A DNA stretch of 42,174 bases from Paenibacillus glycinis. Lineage in GTDB: Bacteria; Bacillota; Bacilli; Paenibacillales; Paenibacillaceae. Under the pieces are notes generated by a model. It had not been told where the DNA came from. It saw only the letters and a program-made list of their open reading frames with translations, and did no database searches. Where the stretch lies: assembly GCF_009909185.1 (NCBI RefSeq), contig NZ_JAAAMV010000008.1, forward strand, positions 1 through 42,174, given 5' to 3'. A program made the translations under genes and the position numbers. The number at the start of each line of letters is the position of its first letter. The stretch's first letter is position 1. Of the stretch, positions 17,546-26,698 are shown piece by piece.

Positions 17546-18313
17546 ATGAACGCAGAGATCGCGTTGGACATTCAAGGGCTTTCCAAGACTTACCGCAACA
17601 AGCGCGGCATCGACGATATCACGCTGCAGGTCGCGCGCGGCGACGTGTACGGCTTCTTCGGGCCGAACGGCGCCGGCAAGTCCACGGTCATGAAAATCAT
17701 CGCCGGCCTGATCAAACCGGACCGCGGGCATGTCCGGCTGTTCGGGCACGACGTGGGCGACCAGTACGAGCTCGCCATGAGTCAGGCGGGCGTGCTGATC
17801 GAGAAGGCCGAGGCGTTCGAATATATGAGCGGCCGCCGCAATCTGGAGCTCGCGGCCAGGCTGTACCCGGGGCTGCCCAAGACGAGGATCGACGAGGTGC
17901 TCGAGCTGGTCGGCCTCGCGGCAAGCGGCCGGGAGAAGGTCGGCCACTACTCGCTCGGCATGAAGCAGCGGCTCGGCATCGCCTGCGCGCTCGTGTCCAA
18001 GCCGAAGCTGCTTATCCTGGATGAGCCGACGAACGGCCTCGACATCGAGAGCATGGTCGAAGTCCGGGAGCTGATCAAGCGGTTGGCGGCGCAGGAGCGG
18101 ACGACGTTCTTCGTCTCGAGCCATCTGATCTCGGAGATGGAGATGATCTGCAACCGGATCGGCATCCTGCACGAAGGCAAATTGATCCGCGAAGGCGGCA
18201 TGGCGGAGCTGCTGCAGGAATCGGGACAGTCGCTCGAGACGTACTTCGTCGCGCAGCTTCGGATCGAAAGGGAGGGCGCGCGCCATGAATCTGCTGCTGT
18301 CCAGTACCATTAA
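17546..18313 (+). CDS. ABC transporter ATP-binding protein
   Basis: A 255-residue nucleotide-binding subunit. Walker A GPNGAGKST is at residues 39-47, the signature is YSLGMKQRL, Walker B is LLILDEPTNGLD and the switch histidine lies in SSHLISEM. The short C-terminal extension and the sequence resemble the ATPases of ABC-2-type exporters for antibiotics or bacitracin-like peptides (CcmA/BcrA class). The start at 17546 is set by AGGAGGG; a longer frame to 17471 lacks a binding site. Its 3' end overlaps the permease gene by 29 bases. It likely powers the permease in moving an envelope-active compound; the substrate is unknown. Confidence 0.93.
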   Translation: MNAEIALDIQGLSKTYRNKRGIDDITLQVARGDVYGFFGPNGAGKSTVMKIIAGLIKPDRGHVRLFGHDVGDQYELAMSQAGVLIEKAEAFEYMSGRRNLELAARLYPGLPKTRIDEVLELVGLAASGREKVGHYSLGMKQRLGIACALVSKPKLLILDEPTNGLDIESMVEVRELIKRLAAQERTTFFVSSHLISEMEMICNRIGILHEGKLIREGGMAELLQESGQSLETYFVAQLRIEREGARHESAAVQYH

Positions 18314-19037
18314 CGAGTGGACGAAGCTGCGGTCGCGGAAGAAGACGGTCTTCTTCCTGGCGTTGATCGCGCTGCTGCCGTTCCTCGGCCTGCCGGCCGT
18401 CATGAAGCTGCAGGGCGGCTTCGGCATCGCGGCCATCGCCGGCTCGGACTATCCGATCACCGTCTTGAACCTGCTTGCTTCGTTCGTGCTTCCTCTGCTG
18501 ATCTTCATGTCGGCCGCGGATATGTTCTCGGGCGAGTTCGGCGACAAGACGATCCGGTCCGTGCTCGCCAGGCCCGTGAGCCGGTTCAAGATCTTCTTCG
18601 CGAAGCTGATCGCCGCGTTCTCGCTCGTCGCCGCCGGCCTGCTGCTCGGCTGGATCTCCTCGGCGATCGCCTCGTTCTTCCTGCCGCATGCGGACGGCCT
18701 GCCGCGCGCGCTCGCCGAATCGGCGCTGGCGCATGCGGTCACCGCCTTGCCCCTGTTCGCGATCTGCGCGGCCGCCGTCGTCGTCGCGATGTTCTTCAAG
18801 CATGCAAGCGGGGCGCTGGCGATTTGCATCCTGGTCTATGCGGCCGCCAAGCTGCTCGGCTTCGTGCTGCCGCAATACGCGGCGTGGCTTCCGACCGCCT
18901 ATATGGATTGGCACGAGCTTTGGATCGGCAGCGCGGCGACCGCCGGGAGAATCGCGACCGTCTTCAGCTATTTGCTGGGCTGTGGTATAGTTTTGAGTAC
19001 GCTTGGCTATTGCGCGTTCGATAAAAAAGAAGTGTAG
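18285..19037 (+). CDS. ABC-2 type permease
   Basis: A 250-residue membrane protein with about six hydrophobic segments, starting with KTVFFLALIALLPFLGLPAV and including VLNLLASFVLPLLIFMSAA and AVVVAMFF. The motif FSGEFGDKTIRSVLARPVSR is characteristic of ABC-2 permeases that partner BcrA-like ATPases. It overlaps the ATPase gene by 29 bases, implying coupled translation, and has GGGAGGG before its ATG. The protein would form the membrane half of the exporter or flippase-like complex. The two-component genes follow after 11 bases. Confidence 0.9.
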   Translation: MNLLLSSTINEWTKLRSRKKTVFFLALIALLPFLGLPAVMKLQGGFGIAAIAGSDYPITVLNLLASFVLPLLIFMSAADMFSGEFGDKTIRSVLARPVSRFKIFFAKLIAAFSLVAAGLLLGWISSAIASFFLPHADGLPRALAESALAHAVTALPLFAICAAAVVVAMFFKHASGALAICILVYAAAKLLGFVLPQYAAWLPTAYMDWHELWIGSAATAGRIATVFSYLLGCGIVLSTLGYCAFDKKEV

Positions 19038-19048
19038 GGGACTCGTCT

Positions 19049-20548
19049 ATGTCGATCCGGATTCGGCTGTTGTTATCTTACCTGGCGATGCTGATCGTGC
19101 CGCTAGCGCTGCTCGGCATATCCGTCGTTGTCATCGGCTTCGCCGTGTTCGGCGACCTGCGCTCCGTGTTCCCTTTGGATACCAATAACAAGAACATCGT
19201 CGCGGCGATTCTGACCGAAGAGGCGGATATCGCCGCCGACATCCGTTTGCGGATAAGCGGGAATCCGGATTCGCTGCGGGACGAGACGCTGATGCAGGCC
19301 TATAGCGACAGGCTGGGCAAGCTCAACATGGGACTGGTCGCCCGGATCGGGGGCCGGGAGGCGTTCGCGTCGCCCAAGTTCCAGGGAACGGACATCGCGG
19401 CGGAGCTGCCTGCTTACGGCGCCGTGCAAGAACACAGGAGAGACATGGCGGCCGGACACAAACGGGATTGGATTCTGACGCGACAATACGACATTGCCTT
19501 CGCGGACGGTTCCAAAGGTAGCTATTACATCCTGATGAACCTCGATTTCGTGGGCTTTCTCTTCGCCAAGTTTTTCAAGCTGTTCTTTATCGTGCTGCTC
19601 GTCGTGCTGGTCGTGATCAACGGCATTCTGACATATTTCGTTTCGCGCAGCATCATCCGGCCGCTCCGGGCGCTCAAGCGAGCCGCCGGCGAGATCAAGG
19701 AAGGCAACCTGAGCTACCGGGTGACGCCGGAATCCCGGGACGAGATCGGGCAGCTGGCCGCGGCGTTCGAAGAGATGCGGCTTCGGCTGCAGGATTCCGT
19801 CGGCGTGCAGCTGCAGTACGAGGATAACCGGAAGAACCTCATCTCGAATATTTCGCATGATCTGAAGACGCCGGTGACCGCCATCAAGGGATACGTGGAA
19901 GGTATCATGGACGGGGTGACGGACACGCCGGAGAAGCTGGACCGGTATTTGCAGACCATTCACGCCAAGACCGTCCAGCTGGACCGGATGATCGACGAGC
20001 TGTTCATGTTCTCGAAGCTGGATCTGAAGCGGCTCCCGTTTCATTTCGAGGCGGTGGAGCTGCGTTCGTTCCTCCAGGATTGCACCGACGAGCTGCAGAT
20101 GGACGTCGAGAAGCGCGGCATGAAGCTGATCTACGAAACGTCCGGACCGCTGGAGCCCGCGCCCGTCACGGCGGACCGCGACAAGCTGAAGCGGGTGCTC
20201 GTGAACGTCATCGAGAATGCGGTCAAGTACATGGACAAGGAAGACGGCCGGATCTGGATCGGGCTGAACGACGAGGACAATGCGTACCGGATCGTGATCA
20301 AGGATAACGGGCCCGGCATCCCGGCGGACGCGCTGCCGCATATCTTCGATCGGTTCTACCGGGCGGATCCGGCGCGGAACGCCAATACCGGCGGCAGCGG
20401 ACTGGGGCTTGCGATCGCGGCGCATATCGTGGAGGAGCACGGCGGCACGATCAAGGCGGCCAGCGAGCCCGGCATCGGCACGGTCATCATGATTTCCATG
20501 AAGAAACTCGAAGGGGGCGGCGGGCGTGAAGCGAATCTTGATCATTGA
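19049..20548 (+). CDS. HAMP-domain sensor histidine kinase
   Basis: A 499-residue transmembrane kinase. Membrane segments at about 7-32 and 172-197 enclose a ~140-residue extracytoplasmic domain. A HAMP domain follows (RSIIRPLRALKRAAGEIKEG), then HisKA with His270 in SNISHDLKTPVTAIKG and a HATPase domain with N box (NVIENAVKYM), G1 (DNGPGIP), F (IFDRFYRAD) and G2 (GGSGLGLAI). It is encoded 11 bases after the permease and overlaps the regulator by 23 bases. It probably detects an envelope signal, possibly through the exported protein or the transporter, as in BceS-like systems, although it differs from BceS in having a large external domain. Confidence 0.93.
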   Translation: MSIRIRLLLSYLAMLIVPLALLGISVVVIGFAVFGDLRSVFPLDTNNKNIVAAILTEEADIAADIRLRISGNPDSLRDETLMQAYSDRLGKLNMGLVARIGGREAFASPKFQGTDIAAELPAYGAVQEHRRDMAAGHKRDWILTRQYDIAFADGSKGSYYILMNLDFVGFLFAKFFKLFFIVLLVVLVVINGILTYFVSRSIIRPLRALKRAAGEIKEGNLSYRVTPESRDEIGQLAAAFEEMRLRLQDSVGVQLQYEDNRKNLISNISHDLKTPVTAIKGYVEGIMDGVTDTPEKLDRYLQTIHAKTVQLDRMIDELFMFSKLDLKRLPFHFEAVELRSFLQDCTDELQMDVEKRGMKLIYETSGPLEPAPVTADRDKLKRVLVNVIENAVKYMDKEDGRIWIGLNDEDNAYRIVIKDNGPGIPADALPHIFDRFYRADPARNANTGGSGLGLAIAAHIVEEHGGTIKAASEPGIGTVIMISMKKLEGGGGREANLDH

Positions 20549-21212
20549 AGACGATACCAGCATCGCCGAGCTGGAACGGGATTACTTGACGATCCACCAG
20601 TTCGACGTGCATATCGAATCGAGCGGAGACAAAGGGCTGCGGCAGGCGCTCGAGGGACGGTACGATCTGATCATCCTCGATCTGATGCTGCCGATGGTCG
20701 ACGGCTTCGAGATCTGCCGCACGCTGCGCGGCCAGCTGGATATCCCCATCCTGATGGTATCCGCGAAGAAGGAAGACATCGATAAGATCCGCGGATTGGG
20801 TCTCGGCGCGGACGATTATATCATCAAGCCGTTCAGCCCGAGCGAGCTGGTCGCCCGCGTGAAAGCCCATCTCGCCCGCTTCGAGCGCCTGTCCGGCGGC
20901 GGGCAGAAGCGGGAGGAGATCCGCATCCGCGGTCTGCTGATCGACAAGGCGGCCCGGCGGGTATTCGTCAACGACAAGGAAGTCGCTTTCACGACGAAGG
21001 AATTCGATCTCCTCGCCCACCTCGCCGCGAATCCGAACCGGGTGTTCAGCAAGGAGCAATTGTTCGAGCAGCTGTGGGGCATGGATTCGATGGGCGACAT
21101 CGCCACCGTCACGGTCCATATTCGCAAGATCCGGGAGAAAATCGAGGTCGATCCTTCGAATTCCCAATATATCGATACGATCTGGGGCGCGGGCTATCGG
21201 TTCAAAGTGTAG
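20526..21212 (+). CDS. OmpR-family response regulator
   Basis: A 228-residue regulator with a receiver domain (Asp52 in LIILDLMLPMVDG, acidic pocket Glu8/Asp9/Asp10, Lys in IIKPFSPSEL) and a C-terminal winged helix of OmpR/PhoB type (TKEFDLLAHLAANPNRVFSK and TVHIRKIREKIE). The start is GTG inside the end of the kinase gene (23-base overlap) with GGGGGCGG upstream. It probably controls this same operon; the 14-bp direct repeats at 16455 and 16509 are candidate sites. Confidence 0.93.
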   Translation: MKRILIIEDDTSIAELERDYLTIHQFDVHIESSGDKGLRQALEGRYDLIILDLMLPMVDGFEICRTLRGQLDIPILMVSAKKEDIDKIRGLGLGADDYIIKPFSPSELVARVKAHLARFERLSGGGQKREEIRIRGLLIDKAARRVFVNDKEVAFTTKEFDLLAHLAANPNRVFSKEQLFEQLWGMDSMGDIATVTVHIRKIREKIEVDPSNSQYIDTIWGAGYRFKV

Positions 21213-21238
21213 GCGCAAGCAATCTTAATAGGAATGCG

Positions 21239-21280
21239 AAGGACGTAACCCGAGCCTAGGCGCGGAAATGTCCTTTTTTT
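21239..21280 (+). terminator. Probable terminator after response regulator
   Basis: AAGGAC (21239-21244) can pair with GTCCTT (21270-21275), with an inner GCCTAGGC palindrome, followed by a run of T to 21280. The stem has a large interior loop, but the position 27 bases after the stop and the T run support termination. Confidence 0.6.
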
Positions 21281-21483
21281 GTTGGGCGGAAGGTAGGCTC
21301 CCTGCTAGGGACGCAGGGTTATAGAGCGAAACGGGGTTTACGGTCATCTATTTTACAACCTATTCAAATAAAGGGATCTTTTAGGCGGTAATCTCGTATT
21401 ACTAGAGACTCTGCCCAAGCGAATGCTTTCAAAGGAGGATGGTAGATTCGGGGAGCATCGCAAAACAATTCGAGGAGGTTCGC

Positions 21484-23556
21484 ATGCGAAAAAGAAGATT
21501 CTGGATGCCCATCGCCGCGCTTGCGGTAACGATGCTCGTTCCGCCGGGGGCGATGGCCGCAGGCCAAAGCGATACGACGACGACCTATGAGGCCACGCGG
21601 AAAGCCGCGACGGAGAAGGCCGCGCTGCTCACGGGAACCTACAATACGACCAGCGTTCAGTATGCGCTGATCGATCAAGGACGCATCGTCGTCTCCGGCC
21701 AGTCCGGCCGCAACGACGAACAAGGGCTTAAGCCGCTTACGAAGAAGACGATGTACGGCATCGGATCGACGAGCAAAATGTTCATCGCCGCTGCCGTGAT
21801 GAAGCTGGCGGACGAAGGCAAGATCGACCTGGACGCGCCGGTCGTCCAATACATCCCGAATTTCACGATGAAGGACGAGCGGTATAAGCTGATCACGCCG
21901 CGCATGCTGCTGAATCATTCTTCGGGGTTGTACGGATCGACGTTCGTCAACGCGTTTCTATTCGAGGACAACGATACCTACGCGCACGATACGCTGCTGA
22001 CGCAGCTGGCGGATCAGAAGCTGAAGGCCGATCCGGGCGCTTACTCGGTGTACAGCAACGACGGCTTCACGTTAGCCGAGCTGTTGGTGGAGCAGGTCGG
22101 CGGCTTGGATTTCACGACCTATATGCACCGCAATTTTACGGAGCCGCTCGGCATGGAAGATACGAAGACGCCGCTCGATCCGATCGATGAATCGCGGACG
22201 GCGGGGCTCTATTACCCTACCTATAAGGGCCAAATGCCGAACGAGTCGGTCAATGTCATCGGGACCGGCGGCATCTATTCGACGGCGGAGGACTTGGTCC
22301 GATTCTCCCAAATCTTCAACGGGCATGCCGAGGACATCCTCTCCGCCAAGGCGTTGACCGCCATGGAGCAGGAAGAGTATAAGCGCGGGATGTGGCCCGA
22401 TGATGCGGATACGTCCATTAATTACGGGCTCGGCTGGGACAGCGTCAACCTGTTTCCGTTCAGCGATTACGGCACGCAAGCGCTTACGAAGGGCGGAGAC
22501 ACGATATTCTACCACTCTTCGCTCGTCGTGCTTCGCGAATATAACATGGCGGCCGCCGTGGTCTCTTCGGGCGGCTCCAGCACGACGGATCAGCTGCTGG
22601 CCAACGAGATCCTGCTGAGCGCGCTCAAGGAGAAGGGCGCCATTGCCGACATCAAGCCCGGGAAGTCGTTCGGCGCGCCGGTCAAAGCGGCGATGCCCGC
22701 GGAATTGATGAATGCGGCCGGCGTCTACGGCGCAACGAACCAATTGATCAAGATCGACATCGGCAGCGCAGGCAGCTTGACGTTATCCTCGGTGCAAGCG
22801 CCCGAAGCTCCGCCCGAAACGTATACGTACACGGCGGACGGTTCGTTCAGGAGCGCGGACGGGAACGCGAAGCTCGACTTCGTGAAGGAAGACAACGGCC
22901 GAACGTACTTGCGGCTCCGGGCTTACGCTTCGCTGCCGGGACTCGGCCAAACGGCCTTGTCGCAATACGCGGCGGAGAAGCTGGAAGAGAACGATCTGCC
23001 GGCCGCGACGGCTGCAGCCTGGAAGGAACGCGACGGCAAGAAGTACTTCTTGGTCAACGAGAAGTACTCGTCGCTCGCGTACTTGCTGCTGCCGGCGCTC
23101 AAGATCAACTTGTTCGCGGATGCGCCCGGCTATGTGCTGGATCAGAAAATAACCGGCCCGGACGCCTCTGCAAGCGATCTGCAAATTCCGACGATGGCGG
23201 GCCGGGATACGCAGGCCTACAGCTTCTTCAGGGAAGACGGCATCGAGTACCTGACCTCATCCGGCAGCATCTACGAAAGCGAAGAGGCCGTGAAGCCGAT
23301 CTATCCGGGCAAAAAATCGACGGCGACGATTCCGGCGAGCGGTCTGGCCAAATGGTACGCGGTATCCGAGAAATCCGTAGGCAAGACCATGCAAGTGAAG
23401 CTGCCGGCTAACGGCTCGTTTGCGGTTTACGACGCGCAGGGAAATTGCGTGCATTTCAGCATCATCGGCGGCAATCATACATTCGTACTGCCCGAGAACG
23501 GCGCTGTCGTGTTCGCCGGGGACGCCGGATCGAAGATGGCGATCACCATTCAGTAA
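21484..23556 (+). CDS. Exported serine hydrolase, class C beta-lactamase-like
   Basis: A 690-residue exported protein of the beta-lactamase/D-alanyl-D-alanine carboxypeptidase superfamily (PF00144 type). A signal peptide (RFWMPIAALAVTMLVPPGAMA) is followed by the catalytic domain, with Ser95 and Lys98 in GSTSKM, Tyr190 in the YSN motif and a later KGG motif (ALTKGGD). The catalytic domain ends near residue 390. The remaining 300 residues are a large C-terminal extension with beta-rich stretches and no motif I recognise. GAGGAGG precedes the ATG at 21484; a longer frame to 21439 is unlikely. It may act as an esterase or a D-amino-peptide hydrolase rather than a true beta-lactamase. It is a single-gene unit bounded by terminators. 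Confidence 0.88.
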   Translation: MRKRRFWMPIAALAVTMLVPPGAMAAGQSDTTTTYEATRKAATEKAALLTGTYNTTSVQYALIDQGRIVVSGQSGRNDEQGLKPLTKKTMYGIGSTSKMFIAAAVMKLADEGKIDLDAPVVQYIPNFTMKDERYKLITPRMLLNHSSGLYGSTFVNAFLFEDNDTYAHDTLLTQLADQKLKADPGAYSVYSNDGFTLAELLVEQVGGLDFTTYMHRNFTEPLGMEDTKTPLDPIDESRTAGLYYPTYKGQMPNESVNVIGTGGIYSTAEDLVRFSQIFNGHAEDILSAKALTAMEQEEYKRGMWPDDADTSINYGLGWDSVNLFPFSDYGTQALTKGGDTIFYHSSLVVLREYNMAAAVVSSGGSSTTDQLLANEILLSALKEKGAIADIKPGKSFGAPVKAAMPAELMNAAGVYGATNQLIKIDIGSAGSLTLSSVQAPEAPPETYTYTADGSFRSADGNAKLDFVKEDNGRTYLRLRAYASLPGLGQTALSQYAAEKLEENDLPAATAAAWKERDGKKYFLVNEKYSSLAYLLLPALKINLFADAPGYVLDQKITGPDASASDLQIPTMAGRDTQAYSFFREDGIEYLTSSGSIYESEEAVKPIYPGKKSTATIPASGLAKWYAVSEKSVGKTMQVKLPANGSFAVYDAQGNCVHFSIIGGNHTFVLPENGAVVFAGDAGSKMAITIQ

Positions 23557-23570
23557 GCATGAGATAACGG

Positions 23571-23605
23571 GGGAGATCGTCTGTCGCGGACGATCTCCCT
23601 TTTTT
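23571..23605 (+). terminator. Rho-independent terminator of serine hydrolase gene
   Basis: A perfect 11-bp stem (23571-23581 with 23589-23599), a 7-base loop and six T residues follow 15 bases after the stop codon. Confidence 0.92.
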
Positions 23606-23704
23606 GCGCGCGTCCAAGCGAACAACGAGGAGCGGTTGCCCCGTGCGACGGTTCCTTTTTGCATTAGCGAGTCGAATGACGACTGAACCTGAATCAGGCG
23701 CGAA

Positions 23705-23740
23705 GGTCAGGACGGTCAGGACGGTCAGGGCGGTGAAAGC
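23705..23740. repeat. 9-bp tandem repeat in intergenic region
   Basis: Four degenerate 9-base units follow each other: GGTCAGGAC twice, GGTCAGGGC, then GGTGAAAGC. It is a short slippage-type repeat upstream of the betaine importer, with no evidence that it is translated. Confidence 0.65.
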
Positions 23741-23861
23741 GGCCCTTGCTGCTCGTAATCCGCGACGCATTCCGCGTCGTTTACATTAGAATCGGCATTT
23801 CGGGCATGATAATCGTAAAGTTTGCCAATGCGCGCAAAAATCGGAAACGGAGGTGCCTGCC

Positions 23862-24971
23862 ATGATCCAGTTCAACGATGTCGTGAAAAAATACAAGGAC
23901 GGCCCGGCGGCGCTGAAGGGCATCAATTTGGAAATCAAAAGCGGCGAGCTGGTCACGCTGATCGGCCCGAGCGGCTGCGGCAAGACGACGACCATGAAGA
24001 TGATCAACCGGCTCGTCGAGCCTTCCTCCGGCACGATTTTGGTCGACGGGCAGGACATCTCGAAGATCAATTCGATCGAGCTCCGCCGGAATATCGGCTA
24101 CGTGATCCAGCATATCGGCCTCTTCCCGCACATGAAGATCAAGGACAACGTGGAAATCGTGCCGAAGCTGAAGAAAATGGACAAGCGCGCCTATGAACGA
24201 AGAACCGACGAGTTGATGGATATGGTCGGACTCGACCCGAGCAGCTACAAAAACCGTTATCCGGCGGAGCTTAGCGGCGGCCAGCAGCAGCGCATCGGCG
24301 TCATTCGCGCGATGGCGGCGGAGCCGTCCATCATCCTGATGGACGAGCCGTTCAGCGCGCTCGATCCCATCAGCCGGGAGCAGCTGCAGGACGAGCTGAT
24401 CCGCCTGCAGGAGGAAGTGCGGAAGACGATCGTGTTCGTCTCCCACGACATGGACGAGGCGCTTAAGATCGCCGACCGGATCGTCCTCATGAAGGACGGG
24501 GAGATCGTCCAGGCGGATACGCCCGAGCGCATCATCCGCCGCCCGCGGAACGATTTCGTCCGCACCTTTATCGGCGAGGAACGCTTGAACCAGTCGGAGA
24601 AGCTGGCGGTGGAAGACGTGATGCTGCCGAATCCGGTGACCGTCCATCTGGGGAGAGGCATGGCGTACGGCGCGAAGCTGATGCGCAAGCACCGCGTCAA
24701 CGGACTGCTCGTCATCGACAAGAACCGGGTGCTGAAAGGGATCGTCACGAAAGAGATATTGGAAGAGCAGTTCCGGCAGGAGGATCTGATCCTGCAGGAT
24801 ATCATGATCGCCGACGTTCACGCCGTCCCCGTCGGGACGGGCGTCGCCGAAGCCGTGGACCTGATGAAGCAGCACGGCATACACAACCTGCCGGTCGTGA
24901 ACCGCGAGGGACAAGTGGCGGGGTTGGTCACGAATTCAAGCTTGATCGATGCTTTATTGAAACAGCTCTGA
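23862..24971 (+). CDS. opuFA: Glycine betaine/choline-type ABC transporter ATPase with CBS domains
   Basis: A 369-residue ATPase of the osmoprotectant importer family (OpuA/OpuC/OpuF). Walker A is GPSGCGKTT, the signature LSGGQQQRIG and Walker B IILMDEPFSALD. The C-terminal ~120 residues hold two CBS-type motifs (VEDVMLPNPVTV and LQDIMIADVHAVPVG, ending HNLPVVNREGQV), which in OpuA-type systems sense ionic strength or nucleotides. The ATG at 23862 lies six bases after GGAGGTG; a GTG at 23853 is part of that binding site. It is 13 bases upstream of the fused permease/binding protein, with which it forms a two-gene importer. The symbol is given by analogy with the OpuF system; the exact substrate is inferred. 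Confidence 0.88.
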   Translation: MIQFNDVVKKYKDGPAALKGINLEIKSGELVTLIGPSGCGKTTTMKMINRLVEPSSGTILVDGQDISKINSIELRRNIGYVIQHIGLFPHMKIKDNVEIVPKLKKMDKRAYERRTDELMDMVGLDPSSYKNRYPAELSGGQQQRIGVIRAMAAEPSIILMDEPFSALDPISREQLQDELIRLQEEVRKTIVFVSHDMDEALKIADRIVLMKDGEIVQADTPERIIRRPRNDFVRTFIGEERLNQSEKLAVEDVMLPNPVTVHLGRGMAYGAKLMRKHRVNGLLVIDKNRVLKGIVTKEILEEQFRQEDLILQDIMIADVHAVPVGTGVAEAVDLMKQHGIHNLPVVNREGQVAGLVTNSSLIDALLKQL

Positions 24972-24984
24972 TGCGGAGGCAGCC

Positions 24985-26544
24985 ATGAATCTTTGGGACG
25001 TATTGGTCAATCGGAAGGACGATATCCTTCGCGCTACGTTGGAACATATCCAAATCTCGCTCATCGCGCTCCTCATCGCGATCGTCATCTCGATCCCCGT
25101 CGGCCTGCTGCTGACTCGGATGCCGAGATTGGCTGCGCCGGTCATCGGCATCGCCTCTCTGTTCCAGACGATTCCGAGCCTGGCGTTGCTCGGTTTCATG
25201 ATTCCGCTGCTCGGGATCGGCTTCACCCCGGCCATCGTGGCCTTGACGGTGTATGCCCTGCTGCCGATTCTCCGGAACACGTATACGGGGATCATGAACG
25301 TCGAGAAGCCGATCAAGGAAGCCGGCATCGGCATGGGCATGACGAGCTTCCAGGTGATGTGGAAGGTGGAGCTGCCGCTGGCGCTGAACGTCATCATGGC
25401 GGGTATCCGCACGGCGACGGTCATGATCATCGGCGTCGCCACGCTCGCTTCGCTGATCGGCGCGGGCGGGCTCGGCGACTTGATTTTTCGGGGCATATCC
25501 ACCGTCAACACGGAGCTGATCCTGGCCGGCACGATTCCGGCCGCGCTCATGGCGCTGCTGTTCGATTACATGCTGGGGCGGATGGAGAAGGCGCTGACCC
25601 CGCGCGGGGTACGGCCGAGATCGCGGAAGCCGAAGTTCGTCAGAGGCTTGGAGATCGGGCTCGGCGCGCTGCTGGTCCTGGCCGTGGCAGCCGGCTTGGT
25701 GTCCAGGTTCGGGCAGGGCGGCGGCGCCGATTCCGTCGTCGTGGGCGGCAAAAACTTCACGGAGCAGGATATTCTGGTCCATATCATGTCGTCCTTGATC
25801 GAGGCGAAGACCGACTTGCAGGTCGTTCGCAAAACGTACCTCGGCGGTTCGGAGGTCACCCACAGCGCATTGATCGGCGGGGATATCGACCTGTACCCGG
25901 AGTACACCGGAACCGGATGGACGGCGGTGCTGAAGGAAAAGCCGATCGGCGGGGATCCGGAGCAGACCTACGATAAGGTGAAGCAAGCCTACGAGCAGCA
26001 GTTCAAGGTCACGTGGCTGAAGCCGCTCGGCTTCAACAATACCTACACGCTGGCCATGCGGAGCGACCAGGCGCAGAAGCTCGGCGTCTCGACCTTCTCC
26101 GAGCTGTCGTCGCGGGCGTCCGGATTGGTGCTCGGCGCGACGCATGAATTTCTCGAGCGGCCCGACGGGTATCCAGGACTGCAAGCCGCGTACGGCATCA
26201 AGTTCAAGGAGACGAAGGGGCTGGACCCGGGGATCACGTACGCCGCCGTAAGAGACGGCAAAGTCGACGTCAACGACGCCTTCTCCACGGACGGCCGCAT
26301 CCCGGCCTTCCATCTGAAGGTGCTGGCGGACGATAAACGGTATTTCCCTCCGTATTACGCCGTTCCGATCATTCGCATGGATACCTTGCAGGCGCATCCC
26401 GAGCTGGAAGAGACGCTTGATCTGCTCGCGGGCAAGCTGAACGAGAAGGCGATGTCCGAACTCAATGCCAAGGTGGATCTGGAAGGCCGACAGGCGCGCG
26501 ACGTGGCGGAGGAGTGGCTGAAAACCGCGGGGCTGCTGCCATGA
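24985..26544 (+). CDS. opuFB: Fused permease and substrate-binding protein of osmoprotectant importer
   Basis: A 519-residue fusion. Residues 1 to about 210 are a permease like OpuBB/OpuCB (FQTIPSLALLGFMIPLLG, and the EAA-type loop KEAGIGMGMTSFQVMWKVEL). A further membrane helix (about 223-245) tethers a C-terminal extracellular binding domain (about 249-519) of the OpuAC/ProX type, starting VVVGGKNFTEQDIL and containing YPEYTGTGW from Tyr304. Such hybrids are known from OpuF of Bacillus species and make a separate binding lipoprotein unnecessary. GGAGGC precedes the ATG. Import of glycine betaine or a similar quaternary amine for osmoprotection is the likely role; a choline or carnitine preference cannot be read from the sequence. 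Confidence 0.9.
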   Translation: MNLWDVLVNRKDDILRATLEHIQISLIALLIAIVISIPVGLLLTRMPRLAAPVIGIASLFQTIPSLALLGFMIPLLGIGFTPAIVALTVYALLPILRNTYTGIMNVEKPIKEAGIGMGMTSFQVMWKVELPLALNVIMAGIRTATVMIIGVATLASLIGAGGLGDLIFRGISTVNTELILAGTIPAALMALLFDYMLGRMEKALTPRGVRPRSRKPKFVRGLEIGLGALLVLAVAAGLVSRFGQGGGADSVVVGGKNFTEQDILVHIMSSLIEAKTDLQVVRKTYLGGSEVTHSALIGGDIDLYPEYTGTGWTAVLKEKPIGGDPEQTYDKVKQAYEQQFKVTWLKPLGFNNTYTLAMRSDQAQKLGVSTFSELSSRASGLVLGATHEFLERPDGYPGLQAAYGIKFKETKGLDPGITYAAVRDGKVDVNDAFSTDGRIPAFHLKVLADDKRYFPPYYAVPIIRMDTLQAHPELEETLDLLAGKLNEKAMSELNAKVDLEGRQARDVAEEWLKTAGLLP

Positions 26545-26620
26545 TCGAATGCCGGAGGAGAACAGGCAGGTCGCCGAAGGACGGCCGGCTGCAAGCTGCC
26601 CGTACCTCAAGCCAACAACG

Positions 26621-26669
26621 AAAAAGCATCGGCATTTATCGGCTGCGCGATAAATGACCGATGCTTTTT
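26621..26669. terminator. Bidirectional terminator
   Basis: A 20-bp stem with one bulged base (26621-26640 with 26649-26669) begins with AAAAAGCATCGG and ends with CCGATGCTTTTT, so both strands have a T run at the 3' side. It serves the betaine importer operon (plus) and the convergent siderophore-binding protein (minus). Confidence 0.9.
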
Positions 26670-26698
26670 ACGGTTTGGCGCGTCTGCCGAGCGGAGGC

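Noticed and set aside
23780..23813. TTTACA and GATAAT as a promoter for the betaine importer
   Set aside because: The spacing between the hexamers is 22 bases, too long for a sigma-A promoter.
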